Below are positions 1 to 13,015 of a stretch of 64,000 nucleotides of DNA, piece after piece. Source of the DNA: Prosopocoilus inquinatus (Eukaryota > Arthropoda > Insecta > Coleoptera > Lucanidae); the NCBI GenBank assembly GCA_036172665.1, contig JAYKNF010000016.1, positions 496,001 to 560,000 of the forward strand, given 5' to 3'. Each line of letters begins with the position of its first letter. The first letter of the stretch is position 1. The translations under genes were made by a program, and so were the position numbers. The notes under the pieces are model-generated. The model had not been told where the DNA came from, ran no database searches, and worked only from the letters and a program-made list of their open reading frames with translations.

Positions 1-548
1 TCTTATTTTACAAGATACAGGAAAATATCATAAGAGTAAGTCGTTCAGAATTAAAAGTTATAGTCAGATATGAAATTACAGTCTCCCATGACAAAAATAA
101 AAAAAAAAAAACGAATACAATTTATTGTGAACCACTGTTTATACACACTACATTAAGAAATACTGGTGGGATTAGTGTCTCCTAAAATAATATGAGTAAG
201 AAAATACGAGATTCGTTTTTATTTCTGAATTACTTCATTTGGTGGTGATTGGATTATTGCAATGAATTACAGTCGTGCTACAAAAAAGCACGAAGTTTCC
301 GAACTTACTCAGAAATAAATGAAACAATTGAGAAATATGAATGGATTTCTAATTTTCCTATTCATATTATATTAGGAGACACTTTAACCCCACCAGTATT
401 ACTTGATTAAGCGTGTACGCAGAGTAGTTCACAATAAATTGTGATTTTTCATTTTGGAGATAAGAGGCTATAATTTCATACCTGGCAATAAATTTTAAAT
501 CTGAACAATTTATTCTTATGACATTTTACTGTATCTTGTAAAATAAGA
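1..548. repeat. Foldback (long inverted repeat) element
   Basis: The first 20 bases (1-20) are the exact reverse complement of 529-548. The match continues inward with some divergence, for example 154-195 against about 365-410, so nearly the whole segment is two arms of roughly 250 bp around a short centre. No coding potential is seen. It resembles a MITE or foldback element. The window begins at its apparent end, so the left target duplication cannot be checked. Confidence 0.7.
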
Positions 549-1287
549 GCACTTTACTCTTAAGCGGTCTTTATTTCTCGGTGTCCACGCTGTAAACCGT
601 TCAAGATAAATTTCATCTGACATTTCTCAATTTGATTTAAAAGGATTGCATGCGTCAATAATTTTTATAAAAGTCGATAATAAAAAAATTCTCATTTGTA
701 GTACACTTTTTGAAAGACACTCTATATTAAATGCACTTTATGCCCATTCACACATACATAACGTATACCATAAAAATTAAAAAAAAATGCTCGTCTGCCA
801 CTTCAAATTAGACACCGGATATACAGGGTGGGCCAACATTGCATATTCGGTGGATAGCGCCTATATTCATGCAGATTTTTAAAATCTATTTTCGCTACTT
901 TTTATCTAAGGTATAGATGCATGACTTAAAATTAGTTATAATTATACAGGATGTTCCGTGTGGCTGTGCCAGCCCAAAGCTATGTTTTTTTAATGGAACC
1001 TACTGTATATTACAATTTATTTCGATTCGTCTTTAAGAGTAGATACGTTTATTGTAAGGATATTATGTACCTAAACCTAATAGTTTTTGAGATATTGACA
1101 TTTCAATGTGAAAAAGTGGTATTTGATGTTTTACAGATTAATTAGTTTATTAAAATTCGGCATTTAAATTTTACAATAACATTACATAGCCTCTGTGGAT
1201 CAGAAAACAATTTCTATCTCGAACATATTCCTATGTTTTACACAGGGTGATTCATAACTCCGAAGTTTATTTTAGTCGGTTAGTTTA
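549..1287. other. No gene; fragments of an ACAGGGTG-type repeat
   Basis: AT-rich sequence with no convincing ORF. Short motifs resembling the terminus TACAGGGTGTTCCATT occur near 822, 947 and 1241. The same motif bounds small elements elsewhere in the window (9.48, 56.17, 56.94, 62.83 kb), so these are probably decayed ends of that dispersed family. Confidence 0.4.
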
Positions 1288-2167
1288 AATGGAACATCCT
1301 ATATTTTATAACTGAATTTAATAGGTCTTTGCTTTCATGAAACGCCAAATGTATTTATCTAAATGAAGAAATTTGGAAACAGCAATTACTATTTTTTTTT
1401 TTAATTACAATATTGATCTTATTTAGCCTTTTCAACTGGTTCTTTGGTTTTATATTGCTGATAAATTAACGAATATTAGTTAATTTAATTAATAAATTAG
1501 AAAATAACAAAATAATGTACTAATTAAGAACAATAAGTAATAAATTAGAAAATAACGGAAAACAATGAACAAATTAAGAATGACGAGGAACCACTGGATC
1601 TAGAAAATTTAGATTAAATATTCAAATTGTTTTTCAGCTTCGTGTAAACACTTCTTACTTCTTGTAATCTTGACGCCAAAAGTCAGTTTTGGTTGCTTTC
1701 TCCTATTAGGTGTGTCAAGTCACGTAACTTTTTCAATATTAAAATCCATTTTGTTATCACAAAAAGAAATACAAACTTGTAAAGGTAATGTGTCACTAAT
1801 CTAAACAATCGTTCTTTCAATTAAAAACTTATGATAACTGTTTTGCTCTTTTCTAGCCAACGGCAACTTGATTTTAAATTTAATTTTTTTTTAATTATTT
1901 AAAAAAGTTATTTAAATATTTTCAAAGTTAAGGAAAATAGGAATAGTTTAATAGGAACATATTCAAGTACCTTGAACACCAAATAAAACATAGTCATTGA
2001 AACAGAAAAACCGGACGGAAAGGCTAAATAACGATAAAATTGAAAGAAAAAAAATATTTCATTGCCGTCTCGCGATTTCTTAAGTTAAGACAAATACGTT
2101 TGGCGTTTCATGAAAGCTCATTAAAGTAGTGTTTCACGAGAGTTTAGATATACTGGGCGTTCCGTTT
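1288..2167. repeat. Inverted-repeat element, about 0.9 kb
   Basis: Bases near 1335-1360 are mirrored by the reverse complement near 2091-2116 around the motif GGCGTTTCATGAAAG. A second arm pair carries TTATTTAGCC (about 1427 and, reversed, about 2015). The outer ends carry GGAAC-type motifs related to the dispersed ACAGGGTGTTCC family. Non-coding. The exact ends are uncertain. Confidence 0.5.
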
Positions 2168-2617
2168 GAAAATTTTGAGAAAAATTATATTATGCAGAAC
2201 TCAACACCCTCTACACTTAATAACTATTAAACGGAAGCTGTTCTGAAATTTTTGTAGATGAAATATTGTACTGAAATCTAAATAAATGAAAAAACTGTAA
2301 GACCTCAAAATAGAGCAATTTTTTACATGCAATCATTAATATCTTACAAACTCTATAATAAAACTTCCGAAATTTTTGGTTATTACCTATTCGTTATGCA
2401 CACTTTCGAAATACGTAAAAATATACTGGGCTTTCCATTTAAAAAAATATAACTTTAGTATGGCTTTCAGGTACTGAACACACTGTATAGTTGAAAATAA
2501 TTTTATAACATAGAGCTGACTGAGTTACACCTTAGCTCGTTTGAATTTCTTTTCCATCATATATACTTTAGACAGTACAGAAGACCGCGGAATTCGGTAG
2601 ATACTCTGTATAATGTG
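2168..2617. other. No gene seen
   Basis: Non-coding AT-rich DNA. A second degenerate terminus of the GGGTGTTCC family lies at about 2427 (TACTGGGCTTTCC). Nothing else is recognisable. Confidence 0.4.
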
Positions 2618-2949
2618 TTCATTTGAATTTGTGGTCTAGTGAGCTTTGAAGGCTGTGTACGTATGTCGTATCGTATGTCAACTGTTTACCGGCGTGTGTC
2701 AAACGTGTTTGTTTCTAACCTAGAAGTATTCCGTAAAATCGTGCTCAAAACGAATGTGTATATTTCTGAAAATGTGATTTTCGCAATGGAGTTAAAATAA
2801 ATGGTATTTTGTAAATAAAAATAACTGTTATCATAAATTTACGTATTATTTTCGGCAAATGTCAAATTAAAAGATACGCCGTATGATTTAATTCTAGGCA
2901 TGAGTTTAACTGTTCCAACGGTCACTAGACCACAAATTCAGATGAATAC
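2618..2949. repeat. Inverted-repeat MITE-like element
   Basis: The segment at 2618-2645 (core GAATTTGTGGTCTAGTGA) is the near-perfect reverse complement of 2922-2949. The arms are about 30 bp and enclose about 270 bp of non-coding DNA. The element sits just downstream of the minus-strand Mutator/YqaJ gene and may contribute to its 3' flank. Confidence 0.55.
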
Positions 2950-3044
2950 ATATTACTTTACCGTTGAGTTAATTTTTGTCCGCTACTGTGTTGTACTGTA
3001 CTTCATTTCTTTTTTCTTTTCTGCGCATCCAAAATATACGTCGG

Positions 3045-5554
3045 TTATCTTATAGGCATTTTTCTCGTATACCGTGGATCGATAAGCTCGGGCAGTAAAC
3101 AATTTAAATAAAATGTTACTAATTTTGGTTGCATTTTTGTCGTCCAAAAATCATCATTTTTCAGAATATATTCAATTTTCATGGGAAATTGACTTCCAGT
3201 CCACACGCCAAGAATGCAAGCACGTCTACCAGTAACACGCAATTGTCCCTGAATTTGGTAGAACCACATATGTTTTTTATTTATTTGAAATGCGTCATGA
3301 TGTTTATCATAATTCCAAAACTTTATTTTGCCTCCTTTGATGGCCTCTTCTGGAGCAGTGCCGTAAGCTGATATAGGACATTTTATTTCCACTATCAATT
3401 CATTTCCGACTAGGCCGTCAGGCGTAGCGCCCAAGAAGCTAAATTCTATATCCACAAACAAACCGTTTGGAGTGATATTTATATTTTCTTGCTCCGCAAG
3501 CGCAGTAATGGCAGTTTTTTCATACTGTCGTCCATGTTTCAAAGATTTTATATTTAAAGTTGAAGCTGTATACAGAATCTTCTTAACTAAGGGAGCACAG
3601 TTTGTAGTATCACGGCGTACACAGACGGAATAAAAGTTCGATGCAGTCAAAAGTTTTCTTCGTTCTTCCAGCCAGAAACCACTTTCAGCTTGCAATATTG
3701 TACTTTTTTCCAATAATATTCTTTCTTCGGCAGTACGTTGCAAATTACTTAAAAATTTCCTTTTCTCCATTTCCAATATATCATCTTCCAAATCCGTTTT
3801 TAAACAACTGTCTCCATAGTTTTCATCGGTTAAAATGTTTGAAGAATATTCTTTTCTTTTCCTATATATATGTTTACGCGCCTGCATGTAACGTGTTTTA
3901 CTTTCAACTTTTCTTTGTCTACGCAGTTCAAGTTTTTTTATAAATTTATTGGGACTTTGGTTATGAATAGTTTCATATAGTTTAGAATGAGGTGTACGAG
4001 TATTTAAAGAAACTACAGCTGCGTGACACCGTCCACTGTAAGACCTTCCTTTTGCGTAGTTTATTCTTTTACCACCTATAAATTTCGTTATTATTGAATT
4101 AAATTGTTCTGCTCTGTTACTATCCACATTATGTATTAAACTTCTGCTTTGATTGGAAATAGCAGAAACTGCATTATTAAGCCTATGAAACAATTCAGAA
4201 CACTTTTTTAAGTCAGCCATATGGTTCATATCAGTGGAATCTTTTTTACAAAAATATTTTTCGCAATTTTTATGGGAGCCGAATATATGATAAACGCTAT
4301 TATCGATGTCTTTTTTCAAGAGAACAGCGGCTTGTGATATGTTAGTACATTTTTTCCTATATTCTATGGCAGAAGTGATAGCAGTTCGTAGGCGCAATAC
4401 ATTTTTCGAAATTAATTTTCTGTACTTTACGGGAAATCTAGTGTCGATAGATATTGATCGTAATTTAGTGCAATAATTACGCAGTAAATGATTGCGACAT
4501 TCTATTTTTTCCACTGTTAATGCTTTATACGGCCGAGCTTCCAAAATCTTCCTATACGTACTGCAATCACCATCAGCTATTAAGGTAGCATAACGTATAC
4601 CGTACATCTGTTCACTCATTTTGAAACCTTCCACTATACTTTGGGCTTCCATTCCTGTTGAACTTCCGGTATAGTTTTTATAACATATGTGTTCCTGTGG
4701 AGTCGCCGAACTGCAGCAAACAGTACAAAATTTGTTTTTAACTGCCAAGTACAAAACTTTCCCGAATTGATGTCCTACAATGGCTGCCGCTCCAGACAAA
4801 GCGTTATAGTTTGTCTTGTATGATCTTTTGGACCAACATCCATCAGCGACGACTGTAATACACGGCACACCATCTTTATCGATTCTGCCAGTATTGACTG
4901 CATAATCTGCTTCTTCTTTTGCAGCTTCCGTCATTAATTTTTTAGCTGTCAATTCCCAACCATCACAGATAACATTGTGACATTTTTTATACAGACTGGT
5001 GGACATGTATGGTATAGCAAGAACAGAAAATAATTCTTCTGAATTGTAAAATCCAATACCCACACCTGTAGCTCCCTGAACAGCATCTAAATTGTTATCA
5101 GTTTTAGAAGAATGCACAAAAAGTTGAGAATTACACATGTTGCAATGCAAAATAAAGGTAGAATTTAATCCTCGTCTTTGTTCTCCAACAAAAGACAAGT
5201 TATTTATGGAGCAACTAAAATGTGGCGCATGGTCGTTTAATGCTTGCAATTGTTCAAAAAAGAACATTACGTCAATAACTCGCTGCCCTTCGATGATTTC
5301 AGTTACTGGTTTTGATAGTGGCGCTTTTCTCTTTACGGTCTGAAATAAAACAAGTCAAGTAAGTGCCAATAATAAAAATGACAATCGGTCTCTTTTCTAA
5401 ATGATTCACACTAAATAATTCAGGGAAATACCTTCCTACGTTCTTTTTTAATATGTGGTATTAGTTTGGATATTGTTAATTTTGTGCAAAATTTATTACA
5501 AAGTGAGAGAAGCTGCCACAATGAATGTTTATTGGTAAATTCTACACTACTCAT
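3045..5554 (-). CDS. Mutator-like transposase domain fused to YqaJ-type nuclease, two exons, 805 aa
   Basis: Exon 1 is 5432-5554 (41 codons) and exon 2 is 3045-5339. The 92-bp intron 5340-5431 has GT at the donor and a TTTCAG acceptor, and both exons are in phase 0. The long ORF alone would start at 5267; including the upstream exon gives a better N-terminus. Residues about 50-460 match the Mutator-like domain common in arthropod genomes, with probable catalytic acids at D207 (VADGCW), D297 (IADGDC) and E452 (SNRAEQF) and a Cys/His pair in ECRNH. Residues about 590-790 are a YqaJ/lambda-exonuclease-like fold with GATPDGLVG (D682), VEIKCP (E692, K694) and YQIQGQL. No stops or frameshifts are present, so it may be expressed. 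It could be an active transposon gene or a domesticated one; no terminal inverted repeats were recognised. The domain assignment is by motif, and nuclease activity is inferred. Confidence 0.82.
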
Positions 5555-7111
5555 TAAATATTTAACAACTTTTAAACAAAAATTATCAAATTATCAGTTG
5601 TTTTCTTCGTTTAAAAATTATCATCGTGTCACACAAGCCTGAAATAATATCTTTTATTAAATAGGAGATATTAATTATTTTCGGAAAACGCAAGAATTTC
5701 TGTGTCATATTCGGCTAAATTTAAAAAAAAGCGTTTTTTTGTGGCAGTTTAACGAATTGAATATGACGCTTAAAAAATATATGTATATAAACACTTTAAT
5801 TCGCGAGTAGGAATTGATTTTAGTAGGTTTCTATAACAAAAATCATGATTCCCTAGGCAATAAATTTGATAAACTTTTTCACTGCATTCAGCATATTTTG
5901 TAAAAACTTGTGATTCCATCATTCATTAATTTTTCTGTCAAATAATAATTTTAAATTCGTTTAAAACGTTCCTTTATATTGTCAAATAATAAATAAAATG
6001 TACTGAATTATCAAAAGCGCCACTCGAATGACTTGATGAATTTTAAATTTTATTTTATTTTTGATTTTGATTCACTTTGTAGAGATCAAAATAATTTTAT
6101 GTTGTAGACTTCGAAAATTTAAAATAAAAATGTCTTAAAACTTTTTTTGTATCTGCAGTAGTTATCGAAATATAAACTGAAGGCGTACTGTTGGTACCTC
6201 CTGTATAATATTCTTTCATACGACATACCGATGTAATGTTAGCCGTTTCGTAACTGGAATCTGATAATGTCGGTACAGGAATTGTTTCTTCTTTTGGCTC
6301 CATACGATCTAAAATAATGTGCTCTTTATATTGTTTTGTTAGCTACTACATCTTGATAGAATTTACCTATACACTCTGTAATTAAAGAAGTTATAAACTT
6401 CTGGGTATTAATTTTACTGATACCACCTATTTTTCTTTTATTGTGCGTTATTTTTTTCCTACTGTTGTTTAATTTCCCCATGTTACAATAACAAAAATTG
6501 CACTTATTGACTCCTTGAAAAACAGCACAGAAACCTTATCTCTAACAGAAACTGTCACTGAAATGTTAGAGAGAGACGTACGTTGAATTCGGTATTTGCT
6601 CTATTTATTCTTTGGGCAAGTTTGTCTAACTTTTACTTATACCTATGTATCAAAATAGTTTCGCTCTTTATTTGAATGGAAGAGAAATGAATTTTGTAAA
6701 TTATTCTGTCGAATTTGTAGTAAAAGAAGAAAGAAAATTTTCAATGTTACTGTAGTTACGCATGAGATGATGGAGTAATGCTCGGTTTCTGAAAGTTTCT
6801 ATCGTTAGATAAGTTATAAATTCCTATAGTTCTAACATGGGTAACCGTAGCAATATTTACTTTATCTACGATAAAAGTCTTTCTTTGCTGAACTTGCATT
6901 AATTGAGTAACTTCGCCGTGCTTCCCATCGGTAAGCTTATTCCGATAAGAAAGAGGAAAAGAAATCTTTTGTCGGGCTAGATTTGCGACAGCCTAATTAC
7001 CAATAGTGTTGCTTATCTCGTCGGTCACTAATAAATCAATCATATCTGTGAAAGATGAACGATACAATTCATTATTATTATTTATTATTATGTATACGTA
7101 TATTTAGATGT
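5555..7111. other. No gene seen; 5' flank of the Mutator/YqaJ gene
   Basis: AT-rich, with only short ORFs that resemble nothing I know. The region would contain the promoter of the minus-strand gene to its left, but no element can be assigned with confidence. Confidence 0.4.
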
Positions 7112-7334
7112 GGAGGTGCAACCTTATTTCTGCTGTAAAAAACGCCATTTCATTAGAAACTGTAACGATGCAACAATGTGCTGAGGGGTAACCAATCAAA
7201 TGCCTTGAATGCATCAGTAGCCAAGACTACCCAATCATAAAATTGGAAACATTTCCCCTTAAACGGCGGAGTGTTGGGGAATAACAAGTAAGTAAAATGC
7301 CAACCCGAGAGGGGTACCTTCGCAAGGATTCCTC
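7112..7334 (-). repeat. Partial inverted copy of the TTAA-flanked element
   Basis: This is a diverged reverse complement of 7339-7566. It ends in GGATTCCTC immediately before TTAA (7335-7338), where the complete copy begins in the other direction. Together they form a palindrome of about 455 bp centred on that TTAA. The left end is truncated near 7112. Confidence 0.75.
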
Positions 7335-8954
7335 TTAAGAGGAATCCTTGCGAAGGTACCCCTCTCGGGTTGGTATTTTACTTGCTTGTTAATCCCCAAC
7401 ACTACGACATTTAAGGGGAAATGTTTCGAATTTTATTATTGGTTGGCCTGGGCTGTAGGTGCGCTCCAAACATTTCATTGGTTACCCTTTAGCATGTTGT
7501 TGCATTGTCTTTCGGCGTCGTCGGCTTCTAACGAAATTAAAATTTTTGAAGCAGAAATAAGCTCCACATACAAATTGTAAGAAATAATCTTCGGCAGTAT
7601 CAGCATGTTTACAATATTTTTACAATTACAAATATCTACTGTAAATAATGTGGGCGCAGCAGGCTGGCCGTTCGATGAAATCCGAGTCGTTCATGACGAT
7701 TCGAGAGGCCACTGAGGCGCGTTCAGAAACTGCATTGCGATTGCACTTTGGGCGTTTAAAATGGAAAGCAAAACACGCAAAATAATTTACATGAGAGAGA
7801 AAGTATATTACCCAGAGCGCGCACTTTCTTATTCCTGAACGGGTCCCAGCACACGATAATTCACGATCCTTGGGAGGGAATTTTAAAATAATAATGATGA
7901 AGACATAACTTGTTTAAGATGAGATGAACAGTTTTAATAAATTAATATAGTTAAATTTTATTATAGAATTTAATTAAATTTTTATTTTTATATACGTCAT
8001 TTATGTGTGAATTAGAATAAAGAATGTTTAATATATTTTGTAGGAAAATGTTCACGAATTCCAACTCTAAAGTACAGTACCCGAAAAAAGGAATGTCTCC
8101 TCCATAAAATGCTTACAGCAAGCCAAGACAAGCATTGCGAGCAGGTAATCCTGCTTGCGAAATCTGCCTGAGATAAATTCGAAACGTGCGACTGCTAAAT
8201 TCTGTAAATATAATTATACAACAAAGTGTTATTTGTTTGGTAAAGTCATACATTTTTTGCTATGCAATACATGAACAATAAAAGTAAATTTTTATTTTTT
8301 TTTATAAAATTATAAAAATTCTCATATGGTAATTAATTATTAATTAAAAAAATTATTTCAATATTTGAGTATTAGAATTCTGCAAAGATTTATTTCGGCC
8401 TTTAACTTGTGTTTAAGCAGTAATATTCATTTAATATTTTATTGTTATTCGTTTTATTTTTAAATTGTAAAGGTTCAGTGTTCATTTCAAATATAAACTC
8501 TTTTGGATTGTGTCATAGTTCGTTTTATGAATTTTATTTTGCCAGGACCAAATGAAATATCGATTTAAATTATTTTAAATTAGGAATACACAAAATTAAA
8601 TAGAATAAGTTGATGTGGCATCATCGATAATTTTTAAAATCAATAATACAATTTTTCTCTGGAATCCTGTACTGTAGCTGTTTCTGATTACGGCCATCAT
8701 GCGTATTTATATTTTTATCTTGGAATTAAAAACGAAAATTGTGATTCGATAAAATTGTTACAATACAACGTTTTGTTTTATAATTATATTTACGGTAGCT
8801 GGCAGTCTAACGTTTCGAATATCTCTCAGACACATTTCGCAAGCGGGATTACCTGCTCGCAATGCTTGGCCGCCTCTCTGTAATGTGGGTCTCGACAGCT
8901 TAGCCCAAACATTTGCATTTTATGGGGAAGACATTCCTTTTTTCGGGCACCGTA

Positions 8955-9100
8955 CAGGGTCACTACGAGAGAATTCCTACCTCCTTTTACTTTGATTTTA
9001 GAAAAAAAAAAGATAAAAGAAGTCGTACAATTTATTTCAGTACTGCTATAGACATTCACAAAAAACAATTGAGTGTCGGACACTCAAAAAAATAAACGAA
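8955..9100 (-). repeat. Degenerate copy of the small GGGTGTTCC element
   Basis: Starts CAGGGTCACTACG and tracks the better preserved copy at 56170-56359, losing similarity toward its far end. It lies inside TTAA element copy A at the position where copy B carries the intact version, so it predates the split of the two copies. Confidence 0.5.
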
Positions 9101-9475
9101 GTTTTGATTTTAAATAAAATAACATTGAATAAAATTTTACCATTAACATATTAAATCGATTTAGATATTTTCTAAAAATTAACGTTTAAGCTAGAAACAA
9201 CAAATAATTCGGAAAAATTGAACTTTAAAAAATAAATGAAAATTTAACGTAAAACATATTTAAAGCGTTCTCAATTTTTTTTTACGCAAAATGTAAAAGT
9301 TTTTAAGATATTTTGAATCATATCTCTTGTATAAATGGGAGTTTTCTACATCTAAAATTCAAAAATAAAATAAATTAAATAGGAATTATTTTATAGACAC
9401 CTTTTACATTATTAGTTTTATTATATACGTAGTTCCAGTAGAACTTAATTTAAAATCGAAAATCTTAATAATATA

Positions 9476-9657
9476 TAGGGTGTTCCATTAAAAAAAAACT
9501 TAGTTCATATCTCGTTTATCCGACAACAAATTGTTTTTCTGTGAGCACACGGAGAAACTTTGAATTAGTCCCTACAAGGTTTGTATTAAACATTTTTTCT
9601 TGAAATCAAAAATAAAGTAGTTAAGGGGGGTAGGAATTCTCGCGTAATCACCCTGTA
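9476..9657 (+). repeat. Small MITE-like element with GGGTG ends
   Basis: Begins AGGGTGTTCCATT and ends CACCCTG followed by TA, so the termini are short inverted repeats. It is about 180 bp and non-coding. The matching copy in the duplicate element lies at 56937-57115 in the same position, and 56170-56359 is a copy in opposite orientation. Confidence 0.55.
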
Positions 9658-10481
9658 CATGCGATCAACTCCTTTATTATAAAGAACTACGGTTGAATTC
9701 TTGGCTTCCGGTTAGAACCACATGTCTCGGATTTCTTCTAGAAGAACTATATTAATTAGCACTTGGTTATTCTATTGACTCTAATTATTGTTAATTTTGG
9801 AGTCTCGATTTCAACGCAAAAATATCTTTATAGAAGTAATGTCAAATTACTAACAATATTGAACTTGAATTTTTTTTCCGAAAATATATTCAATTGCTAG
9901 TATTATTTATTGTCCTCATTAACAACGCATATTTTTAATTTAATATTTTTTTCTAAGTTTTAATTAGTAATTTTTGTAGAAACATAATTAGTGTTACAGC
10001 TTATTTACATGAAGACATATTCATTCATAACAAAAACTTTTACATAATTAAATTTTATTAACACATTAATAAAACTCCACTTAGAAAAATTTAGTAACGG
10101 AGTTCGAAATTTATTGACAAACATTTAAATATTTTGTAATTAATTTAAAAATATTTTCTTCTATTATTATATTCTCGTTACTGTCATGTTACAAATGTTT
10201 GCAACGCAAACATTTCTAACATTCATACTTCCGACAAACATTTCAATTTTATAGTATGTACAAGTGTAATTTCAATTTTTCGTTTCTTTTGCCTATATCT
10301 ATGTTAAAATTACAATTCACGTAAATAAATGATTCAAAATGCTTTCGAAGTATTTTTCAAACATCGACAATATTCGGTCACTCTCGGCTCGGATACGACC
10401 TGCCACCAGCCTGTCACAAGCTAATTTTTGTTTCCAGCCGCAATATTCTCTTAAGGCTGTTTGCTCGGCCCCAAAATCGTT

Positions 10482-10735
10482 TTTCCCATTTCCTGGGCTT
10501 ATTTTTCATTAAAATCGTACCAATTTTTCGCGAAAAATTTTTAAATAGATTCTGTTAGGCGGCTAAAGGCTCGTTTTTCGAGAATTGCCAAAAAGGCCTT
10601 AAAAAAAAATTAAAATTAAAAAAATTCGAAAATGTAAGCCTTTAGCCGAAATTTCGCAGTATTCAATAATAATAAACCGTTTAGTTTTATTTTTTATTTT
10701 TAAAAATAAGGTCAGGAAATGGGAAACAAATTTGA
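10482..10735. repeat. Short inverted-repeat element
   Basis: TTCCCATTTCCTG near 10484 is mirrored by CAGGAAATGGGAA near 10713-10725. Inside it, GGCTAAAGGCT (about 10561) is mirrored by AGCCTTTAGCC (about 10638). Non-coding and compatible with a MITE. Confidence 0.5.
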
Positions 10736-10740
10736 AATTT

Positions 10741-11676
10741 TCGGAATGAAATCGCTGAAATCAAATGTGGTATGTGATACACGCTAGCTCCGCCTTCGGG
10801 CCTAGTGCAAGAGGGGCGAATTCGCACATTCATTCTCCCGATTTAGTGACAGATGAAGAGTATGAGTGAGAGCGAATGCATTTCAGTGCGTGTATGAGTG
10901 AAACACAGAATACACGCACCGTAAACACACGAACGCTACCGAGCGCTGCCAGAAAATAATTCTACAAAGATTTCTCTTTTCAGAGTCGTGCTTTTTGGTA
11001 AATTTTTTTACGGTACATTGAAAGAAATATTTTTGTCATAATAAACTTCTGCAAATCTGGTAGTCATGCACTTAATTAGTTTTAAAAAGGGGATGTTCAA
11101 TATTTTGCTCAATATTTTGTTATTTATTTGTGTACACATTTACCTTGACATCATTAAAAATGCCTGTTAATGCATGTAATTAATATTATGTGATAACACA
11201 GGAATAAACAATAAGTAAAATGGGTCGGTGATGTAACATTTTGAATATCAAGTTCACCCAAATAGTGAAACGGAACTGCGTCAAATAATTTTTGTTTCTA
11301 CACAACTAATTGAATAAAATATAAATACTTGATGAATACGAGGATTCAGGTCTCATCAACTGTAACCTAATCTACAACCACGGTTTCAAATTTGTAAGTG
11401 CATCTGCATTATACGATATTTTTAAACATTCGTCAAGCATCTCAAAAAAAAAAAATTAAAAGCTTGTTTTTGATCCTGTTAATATTAACGTTCTGGTGAT
11501 AATAGTGCGGCCATTTTGAATCATATTGTACTACACACTAAAAGAATCTGGAACACGTAATACGTTCTGTTGTAAATACGAGGAGTTAATTACTGTTGCT
11601 ATCATGTATTCGTCCGTTTGTTTATTTCCGTGTTTTTTTAGTTTCTCTAGAAACAAGTTTAAAGTTGCATTCAAAC
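10741..11676. other. No gene; short GC-richer stretch
   Basis: About 10780-10950 is unusually GC- and CpG-rich for this window and contains repeated GAGTGA-like words, but has no ORF or recognisable element. The rest is ordinary AT-rich DNA. Confidence 0.35.
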
Positions 11677-11806
11677 TAATAGCGTTTTCCACTGGCTGCA
11701 CTAGTGCGCACTGAGTGTATTTCCAACTCGTTTCAGCTTTATGTAATGAAAAGAGATGGAGATACACTCAGTGCATACCGGTGCAGCCAGCAGAAAACGC
11801 TATAAT
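11677..11806. repeat. MITE-like palindrome, about 130 bp
   Basis: The arm at 11678-11722 (containing GCGTTTTC and GGCTGCAC) is matched by its reverse complement at about 11760-11804 (GTGCAGCC and GAAAACGC), with a few mismatches. Non-coding. Confidence 0.6.
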
Positions 11807-12356
11807 AAAATAACTCAAATATGTATGCACAACAATTGTCTCAATTTTTTTTTAGTGGACATAGTACAGTTAGATATTATATGGCATTATATAATATGGA
11901 ATCTTGCAGAGCAGATTTCAAATACAGATCTATTTCAGAATTGTCACCAGATTATCAGAAAGAGGTTTCAACTGTCCAGATCGATCAGGATCGTTATTTT
12001 AATTTTCTTTTAAAGCCAGTATAGGCAGCATATGTTCTAAATGAAAATATTTTAACTTCGGCTTCATGTTATGCCAAAAATTGTCATCTTTTTTAATCTG
12101 AAAAAGAAAACGTATTACAGGTGTGTTGTAAATGTAAATTGTTGTTATTTTTTCTAAAATCGTCTATAATTTCTATTTTATACACTAGTTTTCAAAACCA
12201 AATCGGTTTTACTTATTTTTATTGTCAAAATTATAGCTTTCGTGTGCTTAAAAGTTGAAACTATTACAAAAATAATCTTATAAGATTTCAGAAAAAAATA
12301 ATGTATTATGATGAATTCAGAACTTTCTTGACGTTTATGTAAATAACATTACTTGT

Positions 12357-13015
12357 TCACATATCATTCCCAGAGGTGTCCATACAACGAATACAACTAT
12401 TCGTTAAAGCCAACTGCCCTTGAATCCGATAATAGTAGATATGTGTTTTCTTCAGTTTCACAGTATTGCCATCCAAAAAGAAATAGGGCATAACTTTCAT
12501 CTTTGCTGCTTCCTGAGGAGTTATTTTGAACTTCGCTAACTTATAGGGACACTTGATCTCAATTATAGCATCCTCACCAACTAGTCCATCAGGACTAGCT
12601 CCAAGATACGGCATTTCTTTAGATATAAATAATCCGCCGTTCAACTTTATGTCCAAATTCCTGTGAAAATTGTTTTCTCGCAATTTCTTCATGGTTACGG
12701 CACCAATTTGTAACTATACTTTCGAAAAATTAGAGGAAATTAATTTTTACGCCAATTTTTTGGTATCAGTTGTTTGACGTCTTTTACAGACAATACCAAA
12801 TTTCGTTGCTGTTAGTCTTCGCTCTTTATGCCATTTCACTTTGGTGTTTTGGCCAACAGTGTTTCCCTCTAACGATTCTAACTCTACCTGGGTCCTGCTC
12901 AAGTAGTTCATTAAAGATGATTTATTTTCTTCTAAGTTTTTAAGAGGTATCACCTCTTCTATTAGTCCGTAGTCACCCTCAGCTTCGGCTGCCTGTTTTC
13001 TTTTCTACCTTGCCC
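12357..13015 (-). pseudogene. Broken YqaJ-type nuclease domain, relative of the 3-5.5 kb gene
   Basis: Two fragments in different frames, 12747-12953 and 12357-12692. The first holds the entry helix region (ERRLTATKFG). The second holds LGASPDGLVG, IIEIKCP and YRIQGQLA, the same order of motifs as the C-terminal half of the 805-aa gene, but diverged and with an insertion before the DGxxG loop. The frame is broken between the fragments, an in-frame stop lies just upstream, and no Mutator-like half is present. It is a decayed copy of a related, not identical, family. Confidence 0.7.

Larger units (their letters stand above)
7339..10450 (+). mobile_element. Non-autonomous TTAA-flanked element, copy A (3.1 kb)
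   Basis: Flanked by TTAA at 7335-7338 and 10451-10454. The ends GAGGAATCC (left) and ATATTCTC (right) are imperfect inverted repeats. It is homologous along most of its length to 54458-57624, which has the same ends and TTAA flanks. The two copies diverge only in an internal block (7686-8040 against about 54808-55036) and by inserted elements. TTAA duplication is typical of piggyBac-type transposition, but no transposase is encoded and the terminal bases are not the canonical piggyBac ones, so the superfamily is inferred. Confidence 0.65.

Noticed and set aside
3129..3943. Plus-strand ORFs opposite the Mutator/YqaJ gene
   Set aside because: They are shadows of the long minus-strand coding region, with low-complexity composition and no family match.
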